Under the pieces are notes generated by a model. It was not told where the DNA came from. It was given only the letters and a program-made list of their open reading frames with translations, and made no database searches. Source: JAVZLQ01 sp049700035 (GTDB lineage: Archaea > Thermoproteota > Bathyarchaeia > Bathyarchaeales > Bathycorpusculaceae). Taken from it: DNA of 40,071 bases. This document shows positions 32,872 through 40,071 of this stretch, piece after piece. Both the position numbers and the translations under genes were made by a program. The DNA lies in assembly GCA_049700035.1 (NCBI GenBank), contig JBNAWC010000007.1, forward strand, positions 1 through 40,071. The letters run 5' to 3'. The stretch's first letter is position 1; each line of letters opens with the position of its first letter.

Positions 32872-33648
32872 ATGCAGAAAAAACCCACACAAAAACTTTT
32901 AGAAACACTCTTCAACAGAAAAAGCATCAGAAAATTCCGTTCAAAAACAGTTCCAGAAGAACACATCCAAAAAATTGTTGAAGCGGGTCAACGCGCCCCA
33001 AGCGCATGCAACCTCCAAACATACTCCATAATATGGGCTAAAGACGAAAAGATTAAAGAGAAAATTTTGGATGCTTGCGGAGCAAGCGGAATGAAAAACG
33101 TGCCAGTTGTCTTTGTAATCTGCGCAGACTGCCGAAGGCTACGCAGAACATTGGATTATTTGAACGCAGACCACTGCCTCAACCAGAAAGGAGGCTACGC
33201 CATCAAATTAATGAGCATAATTGACGCTTCTCTCGCGGCGGAAAACATGACCCTTGCAGCGGAATGTTTGGGTTATGGCTCCGTTTTCCTCGGCGCAGCA
33301 CTTGCAAACAAAGAAGTTGTAAACATTTTAAAGCTGCCAGAAGGCGTCTTACCACTAACACTGCTGTGCATAGGCTATCCAGACGAGCAACCTCCAACAA
33401 GACCAAGACTGCCAATTTCCACAATTCTCCACATAAACGGTTACAGAGACCCATCAAACGAGGAAATAAAAAAGTTCCTAGACCACATGGACGCTGCACT
33501 TGAAAAAGAGGGTTACTACCAAAAATACTCCAACCAAAAACCAGATTTTCACTACTCAAACCACATACAACGCAAAACCGCCACAAAACCCATGCAAAAA
33601 CTAGACGCCGAAATAAAGCTAATTCTGGAAAAGCAAGCTTTCGCCTAA
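32872..33648 (+). CDS. Nitroreductase-family flavoprotein
   Basis: An FMN-dependent nitroreductase-fold protein of 258 residues. RKSIRKFRSKTVPEEHIQKI and the phosphate-binding AGQRAPSACNLQTYS are typical; LAAECLGYGSVFLGAA and LLCIGYPDEQPP complete the flavin-binding core. The last 60 residues form a helical tail beyond the common core. Natural substrates are unknown. TATA-like TGCATAAACG lies upstream of ATG 32872. The 3' end meets ogt tail to tail with a 4-base overlap. Confidence 0.88.
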   Translation: MQKKPTQKLLETLFNRKSIRKFRSKTVPEEHIQKIVEAGQRAPSACNLQTYSIIWAKDEKIKEKILDACGASGMKNVPVVFVICADCRRLRRTLDYLNADHCLNQKGGYAIKLMSIIDASLAAENMTLAAECLGYGSVFLGAALANKEVVNILKLPEGVLPLTLLCIGYPDEQPPTRPRLPISTILHINGYRDPSNEEIKKFLDHMDAALEKEGYYQKYSNQKPDFHYSNHIQRKTATKPMQKLDAEIKLILEKQAFA

Positions 33649-34289
33649 CTAGTTAAATTTTCCCCTTTAACATTGCTAAACACATTTTCAACTGGAAACA
33701 AAAGCAGTTTTCCACCATTTAGGAAAACCTCCCTTTCAGAAGCATAACCTCGCTTTTCCCGCTCCAAAATTTGAAGCTTAACATTTAAGCCGCCTCCATA
33801 ACCGCCTAACGAAAAATCCGAACGAACAACCCTATGACATGGAACAAGAGGCGCAAAAGGATTACGCGCCATAACACGCCCAACAGCCCTCGGACTCCCA
33901 CCCACTGCCTTAGCAATCGCCCCATAAGAAGACACATATCCAACTGGAATCATAAGCGTGGCCTCAATGACCCGCCTGGTATATTCTGGCAAATGTTTTG
34001 TAGCTAAAGAGAAGTTAAATGAAACATTCTTCCCATCATAAACATTCTTCAAAACAACAACCACGGCGTCGGCAAAATCTGATGTTTCCTCCGATTGTAT
34101 AAAAGGAACATTGAACGGAATGCCTCTCAAAAGACTTTGCAGAGCACTTTGTCTACTAAAAGCAAATGTTGTAGCAAAAATTTCTTCGCCTTCAAAGGCA
34201 ACTCCAAACCAGACCCCTTCAATTTCTTCAACGTAAAGATTTAACAATTCAACTTCAGCCCTTTCTGTTAAAGTGTGTAAGGTTGGCAA
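33645..34289 (-). CDS. ogt: Methylated-DNA-[protein]-cysteine methyltransferase
   Basis: This suicide repair enzyme takes alkyl groups from O6-alkylguanine. The active site is present in LVPCHRVVRSD, with upstream VGYVSSYGAIAKAVGGSPRAVGRVMARNP (the HTH and Arg finger) and downstream GGYGGGLNVKLQILE. The N-terminal half is a divergent fold typical of archaeal Ogt. The start TTG 34289 lacks a clear ribosome-binding site and could be a few codons later. It is a single-gene unit. Confidence 0.92.
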   Translation of the reverse strand: MPTLHTLTERAEVELLNLYVEEIEGVWFGVAFEGEEIFATTFAFSRQSALQSLLRGIPFNVPFIQSEETSDFADAVVVVLKNVYDGKNVSFNFSLATKHLPEYTRRVIEATLMIPVGYVSSYGAIAKAVGGSPRAVGRVMARNPFAPLVPCHRVVRSDFSLGGYGGGLNVKLQILEREKRGYASEREVFLNGGKLLLFPVENVFSNVKGENLTS

Positions 34290-34427
34290 TTATTTAGGCT
34301 ATGCGGTATTGAAGATGAAAGACAACGTTGAAAGCTCAAGCTTGATAAATAAGATGTAAAATCCAGTAAGTTCACAATTAAGTTTAATAGGTTGCCCGAG
34401 TATATTCACGGAAAAGGTGAACACCCT

Positions 34428-35054
34428 ATGGAAGGACAGCCACACTCACAGCGAAATGAATACTTATGGATTCCAGGCGCAACAACTGTTGGAGTCATAT
34501 GCAGAGACGGCGTCATACTAGCCTCTGAAAAACGTGTTTCATACGGCACCTTAGTAGTCAGCAAAGGAGGAAAAAAGGTTTTCAAAATAACAGACCGCAT
34601 AGGCGCCGCCTGCGCTGGACTAGTCTCGGACATGCAAATTCTCGTTAGAGAAGTTGAAGCCTTCGCAAACCTGTTTTACCTAGAAACTGGAAGACCAATT
34701 TCCGTAAGGTCAGCGGCAAAACTAGTTTCAAACGTGCTTTTTGAACAGAGAAGAGCGCCGCTGATAACACAAACAATCGTGGGCGGAATAGACGAAGAAG
34801 GCCCATCCATATACGTTTTGGACATCCTTGGCTCGCTCATATCTGAAAAATATGCTGTTGTGGGTTCTGGAACAGAAATAGCCATGGGCGTAATCGAAGA
34901 CGGCTACAAGGATAACATGACCTTGGAAGAGGCAAAGGATTTGGTTGTTAGAGCAATAAAATCAGCCATAAGCAGAGACGTTATGAGCGGCGACGGAATA
35001 GACTTCCTTCTAATAACAAAAGATGGAATAAAGGAAGAATCGATAAAGTTTTAA
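34428..35054 (+). CDS. psmB: Proteasome beta subunit, Ala in place of Thr1 (possibly non-catalytic)
   Basis: This is a 20S proteasome beta subunit of 208 residues. ATG 34428 has AAAGGTGA upstream; the frame is open to 34392. Active subunits are cut before Thr1 of a TTTVG-like motif. Here the sequence is PGATTVGVICRDGVILASEKR, so the residue aligned to Thr1 is Ala18, while the positions of Glu17 and Lys33 (GGKKVF) are kept. Crenarchaeal genomes are known to have a second, non-catalytic beta subunit with such a start, and RVSYG and GAACAGLVSDMQ are like that type. A catalytic partner would be elsewhere. Alternative alignment with T at position 1 shifts Lys33 by one and is less good. Confidence 0.9.
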   Translation: MEGQPHSQRNEYLWIPGATTVGVICRDGVILASEKRVSYGTLVVSKGGKKVFKITDRIGAACAGLVSDMQILVREVEAFANLFYLETGRPISVRSAAKLVSNVLFEQRRAPLITQTIVGGIDEEGPSIYVLDILGSLISEKYAVVGSGTEIAMGVIEDGYKDNMTLEEAKDLVVRAIKSAISRDVMSGDGIDFLLITKDGIKEESIKF

Positions 35055-35116
35055 CCTTAACAACCTAGAAGGCTTACTGAAGCATCCATATTCGCAGTCT
35101 TCAGTGGAGAGGAAAA

Positions 35117-35743
35117 TTGCAGTTTGAACTAGACCTAGAAGAAGGAAAATTGTTAGTGAAACTTGCACGTGAGGCAGTAGAAACATACCTAAAGACAAGA
35201 CAAAAGATAAAGGCTCCAGAAAACATCCCAGAAAAACTTAGGCAGCCATGCAGCGTCTTCGTCACAATAAACCTACTCACAAATGGAGAAAAAGAACTGC
35301 GCGGCTGCATAGGATACCCATACCCCACAACACCGCTAATCGAAGCGATAATCGATTCTGCAATTAGCTCTGCAACACAAGACCCACGCTTTTACCCGCT
35401 CTCGCTGGACGAACTTGAAAAAGTTGTATTTGAAGTAAGCGTGCTCACGCCACCACAGCTGATAAATGTGGAAAAAACAAGCGATTACCCAAACAAAATC
35501 AAAGTTGGAAAAGACGGATTAATAGTTGAAAGAGGCATATTCAAAGGCTTACTTTTGCCTCAAGTCCCAATTGAGTGGGGATGGGACGAAGAAGAATTCC
35601 TATGCCAATGCTGCATAAAGGCTGGGCTACCGCCAGACGCTTGGCTCCTAAAAGATACAAAAATTCACAAATTCCAAGCCATAATTTTTGAAGAGGAAAA
35701 ACCAAAGGGCGAAATTAAGCGCAAACTCCTCGGCGGGAAATAA
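35117..35743 (+). CDS. AMMECR1-family protein
   Basis: A conserved archaeal-eukaryotic protein of unknown biochemical function. The six-residue signature LRGCIG is present in GEKELRGCIGYPYPTTP, followed by AISSATQDPRFYPLSLDEL and the C-terminal LPQVPIEWGWDEEEFLCQCC with its cysteines. Length 208 is normal. TTG 35117 has GGAGAGG upstream. It is 4 bases before a glycosyltransferase gene, with nadC next, so the three form an operon. Confidence 0.92.
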   Translation: MQFELDLEEGKLLVKLAREAVETYLKTRQKIKAPENIPEKLRQPCSVFVTINLLTNGEKELRGCIGYPYPTTPLIEAIIDSAISSATQDPRFYPLSLDELEKVVFEVSVLTPPQLINVEKTSDYPNKIKVGKDGLIVERGIFKGLLLPQVPIEWGWDEEEFLCQCCIKAGLPPDAWLLKDTKIHKFQAIIFEEEKPKGEIKRKLLGGK

Positions 35744-35747
35744 CCAA

Positions 35748-36929
35748 ATGAAAGTTTACTTTGCGCCATGCGGCATCGGCTTAGGTCATGTTGGAAGATG
35801 CATACCAATAGCTAGAAAACTGAAAAATGCGGAAATAATGTTTTCCACATACGGCGTAGGCTTAAGCCAAGTTGAAAAAGAAAAATTACCATTCATAAAA
35901 GCTCCGCCGATAGGCTTTCAGGTTAAGCCAGATGGAACAATAGATTTTAAACAAACAGCAATCAATCCTGGACCGTTTTTGGCTTCTTTCACCCTTCTGG
36001 AACAAGTTAATGCGGAGATAAAAGCTATAGAAAGTTTCAAGCCCGAAGTAGTCGTCTCCGATTCGCGTGTTTCATCTTTGATTGCAGCAAAAATTTTGGG
36101 AATCCCCCGAATCTGCATTCTAAACCAGTTTCAAGTTATAATTCCAAGAAAGAAACGCTTTCTCCGTTTGGCAAGACTCGCCGACTCCATAACATTAACG
36201 CTCATCGGCAAAATTTGGACAAGCGGAAAATACGTTTTAATACCAGATTTTCCACAACCATACACCATATGCGCTGGAAACCTAAACATTCCAAAATTTT
36301 ATAGAAAAAAGGTGAAATTGATAGGACCAATCTTACCAGTAAACCCAAATGAACTGCCGCCAAAAGAGGAGTTGCGAAAAAAGTTAAAACTACCAAAAGA
36401 CAAGCCCCTAATCTTCGTTCCAATAAGCGGTCCAATCAGAGAAAGAGCATACCTAATAGGGATTTTAAGGAAAATCCTGCTTGAATTTCCAGAGGAATAT
36501 GAAATAGTCATGTCGTTGGGTTATCCAAACGCTGATGATAAGCCAATGCATTATGGCAATTTGACAATTTACAAGTGGATTCCAAACCGCTTCCAATACT
36601 TGAAGGCATGCGATGTGGTGGTTAGCCGCGCTGGACACGGAACACTAACACAGTGCATATGCTATGGCAAACCAATGATACTCGTACCAACACCAAACCA
36701 CACAGAACAAATCATCAACGCTAGGCAAGCCGAAAAACTCGGCGCCGCAGAAATTATCCAACAAGAAAAGCTGAGCAAGGAAAGGCTATTAAAATGTGTC
36801 GAAAAAATTTTGGCGAGCGAAACTCCACGGCGACTAATGGAAATACAAAGGGAAGCCACCAAATACGATGGACTAGAAAACGCCGCAAAAATAATAGCTG
36901 AAGTGGCTGGTGAAAAGCAAGTATTTTAA
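35748..36929 (+). CDS. MurG/GT28-like glycosyltransferase
   Basis: A GT-B glycosyltransferase of 393 residues related to MurG and UDP-glycosyltransferases. The N-terminal glycine-rich loop is in FAPCGIGLGHVGRCIPIAR, and the C-terminal donor-binding signature is in CDVVVSRAGHGTLTQCICYGKPMILVP, followed by HTEQIINARQAEKLGAA. Sugar donor and acceptor are unknown; archaea of this kind need glycosyltransferases for glycolipids and glycoproteins. ATG 35748 is chosen because the Rossmann strand starts there; the frame is open to 35688. It is 4 bases after the AMMECR1 gene. Confidence 0.88.
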   Translation: MKVYFAPCGIGLGHVGRCIPIARKLKNAEIMFSTYGVGLSQVEKEKLPFIKAPPIGFQVKPDGTIDFKQTAINPGPFLASFTLLEQVNAEIKAIESFKPEVVVSDSRVSSLIAAKILGIPRICILNQFQVIIPRKKRFLRLARLADSITLTLIGKIWTSGKYVLIPDFPQPYTICAGNLNIPKFYRKKVKLIGPILPVNPNELPPKEELRKKLKLPKDKPLIFVPISGPIRERAYLIGILRKILLEFPEEYEIVMSLGYPNADDKPMHYGNLTIYKWIPNRFQYLKACDVVVSRAGHGTLTQCICYGKPMILVPTPNHTEQIINARQAEKLGAAEIIQQEKLSKERLLKCVEKILASETPRRLMEIQREATKYDGLENAAKIIAEVAGEKQVF

Positions 36930-36951
36930 GCGAAAAAGCAAAGTTAAAAGT

Positions 36952-37830
36952 ATGTTCATTCCACGCAAAATTTTGGAAAAAAAACTCCAAAGGATATTAG
37001 CCGAAGACTTGGGACAAGGCGACATAACAACAGCATCGACAGTTCCTCAAGAAAAAACTGTTGAAGCACAAATAATCATTAAGGAAAACGGAGTTGCCGC
37101 TGGAGTTGAGGAGGCAGAGACGCTTTTAGAAAGCCTCGGTCTCAAAGTTGAAACTTTAGTTGCTGATGGAGCAAATGTAAAGGCTGGACAAGTTTTGATA
37201 AAAATTCATGGCGATGCACGGACAATATTGACGGCTGAACGCACAGTCCTAAACATCCTCTCGAGAATGAGCGGAATCGCAACCACAACGCGAAGACTCG
37301 TAGAAGAAATAAGGAAGGCAAGACTCAAAACAAAAGTTGCTTGCACGCGGAAAACAGCGCCTGGACTCCTATACTTTGATAAAAAAGCTGTTTGGATAGG
37401 CGGTGGAGACACTCATAGGCTTCATTTGGACGACATGGTTTTGATAAAGGATAATCACATAGCAGTGGCTGGCGGCATCAGAAAAGCTGTGGTGAAAGCA
37501 CGAGAAAAGGTCTCTTTCAGCAAGAAAATCGAGGTTGAGGTGGAAAATGTTGAAGACGTTTTAACTGCTGCAAAGGCTGGAGCAGACATAATCATGTTGG
37601 ACAATTTCACTCCAGAAAAAATAAGGAAAGCAATAGCACTTTTGAAGAAGAAAGGCTTTTACGGAAAAATTCTCTTGGAGGCAAGCGGCGGAATATCGAC
37701 AAAAAACTTCATGAAGTTCGCTTCAACAGGCGTCGACATCATAAGCCTAGGCGAAATAACAGCAAGCCCAAAAACTTTGGACGTAAGCCTAGAAATTGTT
37801 AAATGCCGTTTAGGGTATGAGCAACGCTAA
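36952..37830 (+). CDS. nadC: Quinolinate phosphoribosyltransferase
   Basis: NadC turns quinolinate and PRPP into nicotinate mononucleotide. Family segments are LAEDLGQGDITTAS, ERTVLNILSRMSGIAT, TRKTAPGLLYFDKKAVWIGG, HRLHLDDMVLIKDNH, and IMLDNFTPEKI through LEASGGIS. The start ATG 36952 (MFIPRK) is preferred; GTG 36910 lies inside the previous gene. The 3' end overlaps the convergent CPBP protease gene by 21 bases. With nadM it gives NAD synthesis. Confidence 0.94.
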   Translation: MFIPRKILEKKLQRILAEDLGQGDITTASTVPQEKTVEAQIIIKENGVAAGVEEAETLLESLGLKVETLVADGANVKAGQVLIKIHGDARTILTAERTVLNILSRMSGIATTTRRLVEEIRKARLKTKVACTRKTAPGLLYFDKKAVWIGGGDTHRLHLDDMVLIKDNHIAVAGGIRKAVVKAREKVSFSKKIEVEVENVEDVLTAAKAGADIIMLDNFTPEKIRKAIALLKKKGFYGKILLEASGGISTKNFMKFASTGVDIISLGEITASPKTLDVSLEIVKCRLGYEQR

Positions 37831-38499
37831 AGCAAGGACTATAAGGTTCAACGTCGCGTGAGCCGTGGCTGATATTATGTATGAATGCCATCTATGATAG
37901 ACATAGCCCAAAAACAGACCTAAAAGAAAAGCGGATATGGTCCAAATCATTTGCGGGTCGAAGTGCACGAAACCAAAAGCCAAAGAAGATGCAAGTGTGG
38001 CTACTCCAGAAGAATATTTGTGTCTTATGGCATTTTGCAGAAAACCTCTAAAAGTGAATTCTTCGCATATTCCAGCCAATGTTAAAGACGCAATAATTAA
38101 AAATAATCCATCAATGGAACTGCTCATTGCAACCACTTGCTTATTACTTTGTTCAATGGCTTCGCTGGGGCCAAACAACGCCACTAATATGTTGCTTATG
38201 AAGATGTCGAACAAAAGCAGCAGAGCGCCAACCGCGACGCCCAACGCAAGAGTTTTCAAATTTATTTCAAGCCCTATGTACTTTTTAATGTCAAATCTCT
38301 TGTAAATCATATAGCCAAACGGAACCGCTGCAATGAGCAGTTCCCCAAGCACCATAAAAATTCTTTCACCAAGTTCTTCGCCAAACAGACCAATAATAAA
38401 AACTCCTGAAAACAACATGAGTAGGAAACTTGTAGCTACCGCTAAAATGGCCATGCTAGGCGATATGTCTTGCGTCTCTTTTGTCGCTTTGTTTTCCAT
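37810..38499 (-). CDS. CPBP-family intramembrane metalloprotease
   Basis: An eight-helix-type membrane protein of 229 residues. The CPBP (Rce1/Abi) motifs are present: EEFTFRG, the EExxxR motif, and FGFVHFDP with the metal-binding His, and a last His in ISATAHATLN. In eukaryotes Rce1 cuts prenylated proteins; bacterial members serve in immunity to bacteriocins. The archaeal substrate is unknown. It starts 1-2 bases after the DUF4152 stop on the same strand, so it ends the tfeB-rlmE-DUF4152 operon. Confidence 0.88.
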   Translation of the reverse strand: MENKATKETQDISPSMAILAVATSFLLMLFSGVFIIGLFGEELGERIFMVLGELLIAAVPFGYMIYKRFDIKKYIGLEINLKTLALGVAVGALLLLFDIFISNILVALFGPSEAIEQSNKQVVAMSSSIDGLFLIIASLTLAGICEEFTFRGFLQNAIRHKYSSGVATLASSLAFGFVHFDPQMIWTISAFLLGLFLGYVYHRWHSYIISATAHATLNLIVLALALLIP

Positions 38500-38500
38500 T

Positions 38501-39193
38501 TTAGTCCTTTCTTGCTATTTTTACTATTCTGAAACCTCTCGCAACTGGGTTTAACATTTCCGTGATATTAACCTTTTTTAAAACTCCTTTTTCGTCTTCT
38601 GCATATCCCCTAACATCATGCTCAGCAAGCATCAAGGAATAAAGGTAAACTTTTCCATCAGCAATTCTATGTTGACATTTCGAAGGCAAACCCAACAGAA
38701 ATTCTTTATCTTCCTTTAACGTTTTTTCGCATGTATACAGAATTGCATGCGCGCCAGACGTTAGTTCCGCTATGCGCACGGGTATGCTCTCCTTTCCAAT
38801 GGCTAGAACATCAACACCGTATTTTCGGGTAATTTCGCCAGCAACTCGCCTTATCCTTGGAAAAATCTTTAGGAGATGCCGCTTAGCTTGATTTGAAATT
38901 TTAATTTCCGAGAATTGAATTGGAGAAAGCTGCTCGAGAGAAACCGCGCCTAAAGACATGTCAAGATGCACAACATCCGCGTTAACTTTGCCCAGAAGCT
39001 CCATACAAAGTTCTGCCTCCCGAATTATCACTTCACGTCCATTTTTGGCATCAGCAAAAATTGGTTCAGCAATACTTAGTGTTGGTTCCCTATATGGCGG
39101 GTCAACAGCAACAGCGACTGTTGCAACAATGTAAATGGGTTCAAACTTGCTGTTTAAAATTGCCGAGGAGGAGTCTGCCGCAACAATTCGCAA
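38501..39193 (-). CDS. DUF4152 family protein
   Basis: This 230-residue protein fits the archaeal DUF4152 family: MRIVAADSSSAIL at the start, VHLDMSLGAVSLEQLSP, VDVLAIGKESIPVRIAEL and LLGLPSKCQHRIA are like family blocks. It has an RNase H-like look (Asp in VAAD, DMS loop), which is inference. It lies between rlmE and a CPBP protease on the same strand. Confidence 0.75.
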   Translation of the reverse strand: MRIVAADSSSAILNSKFEPIYIVATVAVAVDPPYREPTLSIAEPIFADAKNGREVIIREAELCMELLGKVNADVVHLDMSLGAVSLEQLSPIQFSEIKISNQAKRHLLKIFPRIRRVAGEITRKYGVDVLAIGKESIPVRIAELTSGAHAILYTCEKTLKEDKEFLLGLPSKCQHRIADGKVYLYSLMLAEHDVRGYAEDEKGVLKKVNITEMLNPVARGFRIVKIARKD

Positions 39194-39243
39194 GTGGTTT
39201 CACCCAGCATACAAATAGCACTTAAAGAATTTAATCTTTGATG

Positions 39244-39861
39244 TTAATCTGCTGTTTTCTTTAGGCGTAACCCCAAAATGAATATTTCTGAACTCTTGGC
39301 TCGACTCGCCTTCGGCTTTATAACACGCATAACCTCAAAGTGCCCGCCAACCTTCTTAATGAAGTCGTCGAGCATGTCGCCTTGAAAAACCTTAACGAAG
39401 AAGTTTCCATAAGGCTTTAGAGTTTTCTTTGCAATTTCCAGAGCATGCCGAGCTAGGTCTATTTGCCTTGCATGGTCAACCTCCCAAACGCCAGAAATGT
39501 TCGGAGAAGCATCCGAAATCACGACATCCGCCAGTCTAGGAAGCATACTCAAAATCTGCTCCACCGTTTCTTGTTCAGTTATGTCGCCTATTATTATGCG
39601 AATGTTATCTTCTGGAAAAGGCTCTATATGTTTAAGGTCTACACCTAAAACGAAACCCTTTTTCCCAACAATCTTTCTTGCAGCTTGAAGCCATCCGCCT
39701 GGAGCAGCCCCTAAATCAACGACAACATCGCCTTTTCCCATGAAATGGTATTTTTCCACTGCTTGCAAAAGCTTGTATGCGGCTCTTGAACGGAAAAGTT
39801 CTTCCTTTGCTTTCTTGTAGTAATAGTCTCTTTTCCTTTCTTGAATCCAAGCCTTTGGCAA
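39244..39861 (-). CDS. rlmE: 23S rRNA 2'-O-methyltransferase (RlmE/FtsJ)
   Basis: RlmE methylates the 2'-O of a uridine in 23S rRNA. The K-D-K-E tetrad is present: Lys in SRAAYKLLQ, Asp in DVVISDASPNISG, Lys in NFFVKVFQGD and a late Glu in KSSEIFILG. The SAM loop is VVDLGAAPGGWLQAARK. Length 205 is normal. The start ATG 39861 abuts the stop of the TFE-beta-like gene (39864), so the two are tightly coupled. Confidence 0.94.
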   Translation of the reverse strand: MPKAWIQERKRDYYYKKAKEELFRSRAAYKLLQAVEKYHFMGKGDVVVDLGAAPGGWLQAARKIVGKKGFVLGVDLKHIEPFPEDNIRIIIGDITEQETVEQILSMLPRLADVVISDASPNISGVWEVDHARQIDLARHALEIAKKTLKPYGNFFVKVFQGDMLDDFIKKVGGHFEVMRVIKPKASRAKSSEIFILGLRLKKTAD

Positions 39862-39863
39862 AA

Positions 39864-40071
39864 CTAATTATCACCTAAAAGTTTGGGCTCATCCTTTGAG
39901 ATTAAAATGAGCCACTGCGTAAGTTTCTCGCATGTCTGCGGTGAAATTGCACTCGCTGGGTCGCATCTTGAGGAGTCTGGACACATGAGACATGGGCAGT
40001 CTGCTATTGAATCTATCGATGCTGGAAGCCTTTTTGGAAAAAGCCTATAGGTCCATCTTCCATCGCGAAGC
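39864..40071 (-). CDS. TFE-beta/RPC34-like transcription factor, C-terminal part (partial)
   Basis: Only the C-terminal 68 residues are in the window; the 5' part lies beyond the right edge. The cysteines follow C-x2-C-x5-C-x10-C in CLMCPDSSRCDPASAISPQTC, with EKLTQWL after the last. That is the 4Fe-4S cluster motif of archaeal TFE-beta and eukaryotic RPC39/RPC34, where the last Cys is followed by a similar W-L stretch. TFE-beta works with TFE-alpha to open promoters. The gene directly precedes rlmE. Confidence 0.72.
   Translation of the reverse strand, partial: LRDGRWTYRLFPKRLPASIDSIADCPCLMCPDSSRCDPASAISPQTCEKLTQWLILISKDEPKLLGDN

Overview
The window is archaeal. It carries eS26, eS25 and eS17 ribosomal proteins, RNA polymerase subunit K, a thermosome, an HMf-type histone, a 20S proteasome beta subunit, a tetraether-lipid synthase (Tes-like), CofE (F420) and, at the right edge, the Fe-S C-terminus of a TFE-beta/RPC34-like factor. 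eS25 plus eS26 plus TFE-beta points to the TACK/Asgard side rather than Euryarchaeota; with histone, F420 and tetraether genes a Bathyarchaeia-like member of the Thermoproteota is my best guess, by inference only. Genes are densely packed, often overlapping or coupled, and TTG/GTG starts are common. I saw no rRNA, tRNA, CRISPR array or transposase, and no gene-free stretch longer than 300 bases (the longest, 2666-2906, is about 240 bases and holds a dispersed repeat).

Layout. 1-2665: a restriction-modification-like pair (N6-adenine methyltransferase split by two single-base frameshifts, then a PD-(D/E)XK-like protein). 2666-5617: repeat copy 1, DUF1805 protein divergent from a CDP-alcohol phosphatidyltransferase (archaetidylinositol phosphate synthase type), eS26, DUF4438 protein, and a HELRE-motif protein. 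5821-10016: three consecutive CBS-domain proteins (ten CBS domains in all), dihydroorotase and a Mut7-C RNase-like protein. 10026-13128 on the minus strand: threonine synthase (frameshifted), thermosome, RpoK. 13236-15029: a large membrane-anchored protein of unknown function.

15044-17671 is the most interesting locus: an ACT-domain regulator resembling TrpY, divergent from trpB2, followed by a SerK-like (ParB-fold) free-serine kinase. TrpB2 enzymes are reported to use O-phospho-L-serine, the product of SerK, so the locus looks like a self-contained, tryptophan-regulated route from serine and indole to tryptophan. Palindromic TGTACA/TGTATA sites sit in the divergent promoter.

17749-25727: DegT-type aminotransferase, cyclic 2,3-diphosphoglycerate synthetase family protein with a coupled cyclophilin-like protein, eS25 with an unknown partner, Tes divergent from a TrmB-family regulator, histone, TatD, eS17 and a small helical protein. 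25735-30545: aminotransferase, hydroxypyruvate/glyoxylate reductase divergent from glycerate 2-kinase (serine-to-phosphoglycerate chemistry), a MoaD-like protein and CofE. 30542-34289: ECF-type membrane protein, SAM hydrolase (its C-terminal tail is encoded by repeat copy 2), NadM, nitroreductase, Ogt. 34428-40071: proteasome beta subunit with alanine where Thr1 is expected, AMMECR1, a GT28-like glycosyltransferase, NadC, then a minus-strand block of TFE-beta (partial), RlmE, DUF4152 and a CPBP protease.

A window-wide oddity is strand composition: some blocks are strongly G+T-rich on the plus strand (1-540, 6400-9500) and others strongly A+C-rich (about 2700-5110) whichever strand is coding. 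Three single-base homopolymer frameshifts (1077-1079, 1364-1367, near 12965) interrupt otherwise good genes and could be assembly errors or real decay.
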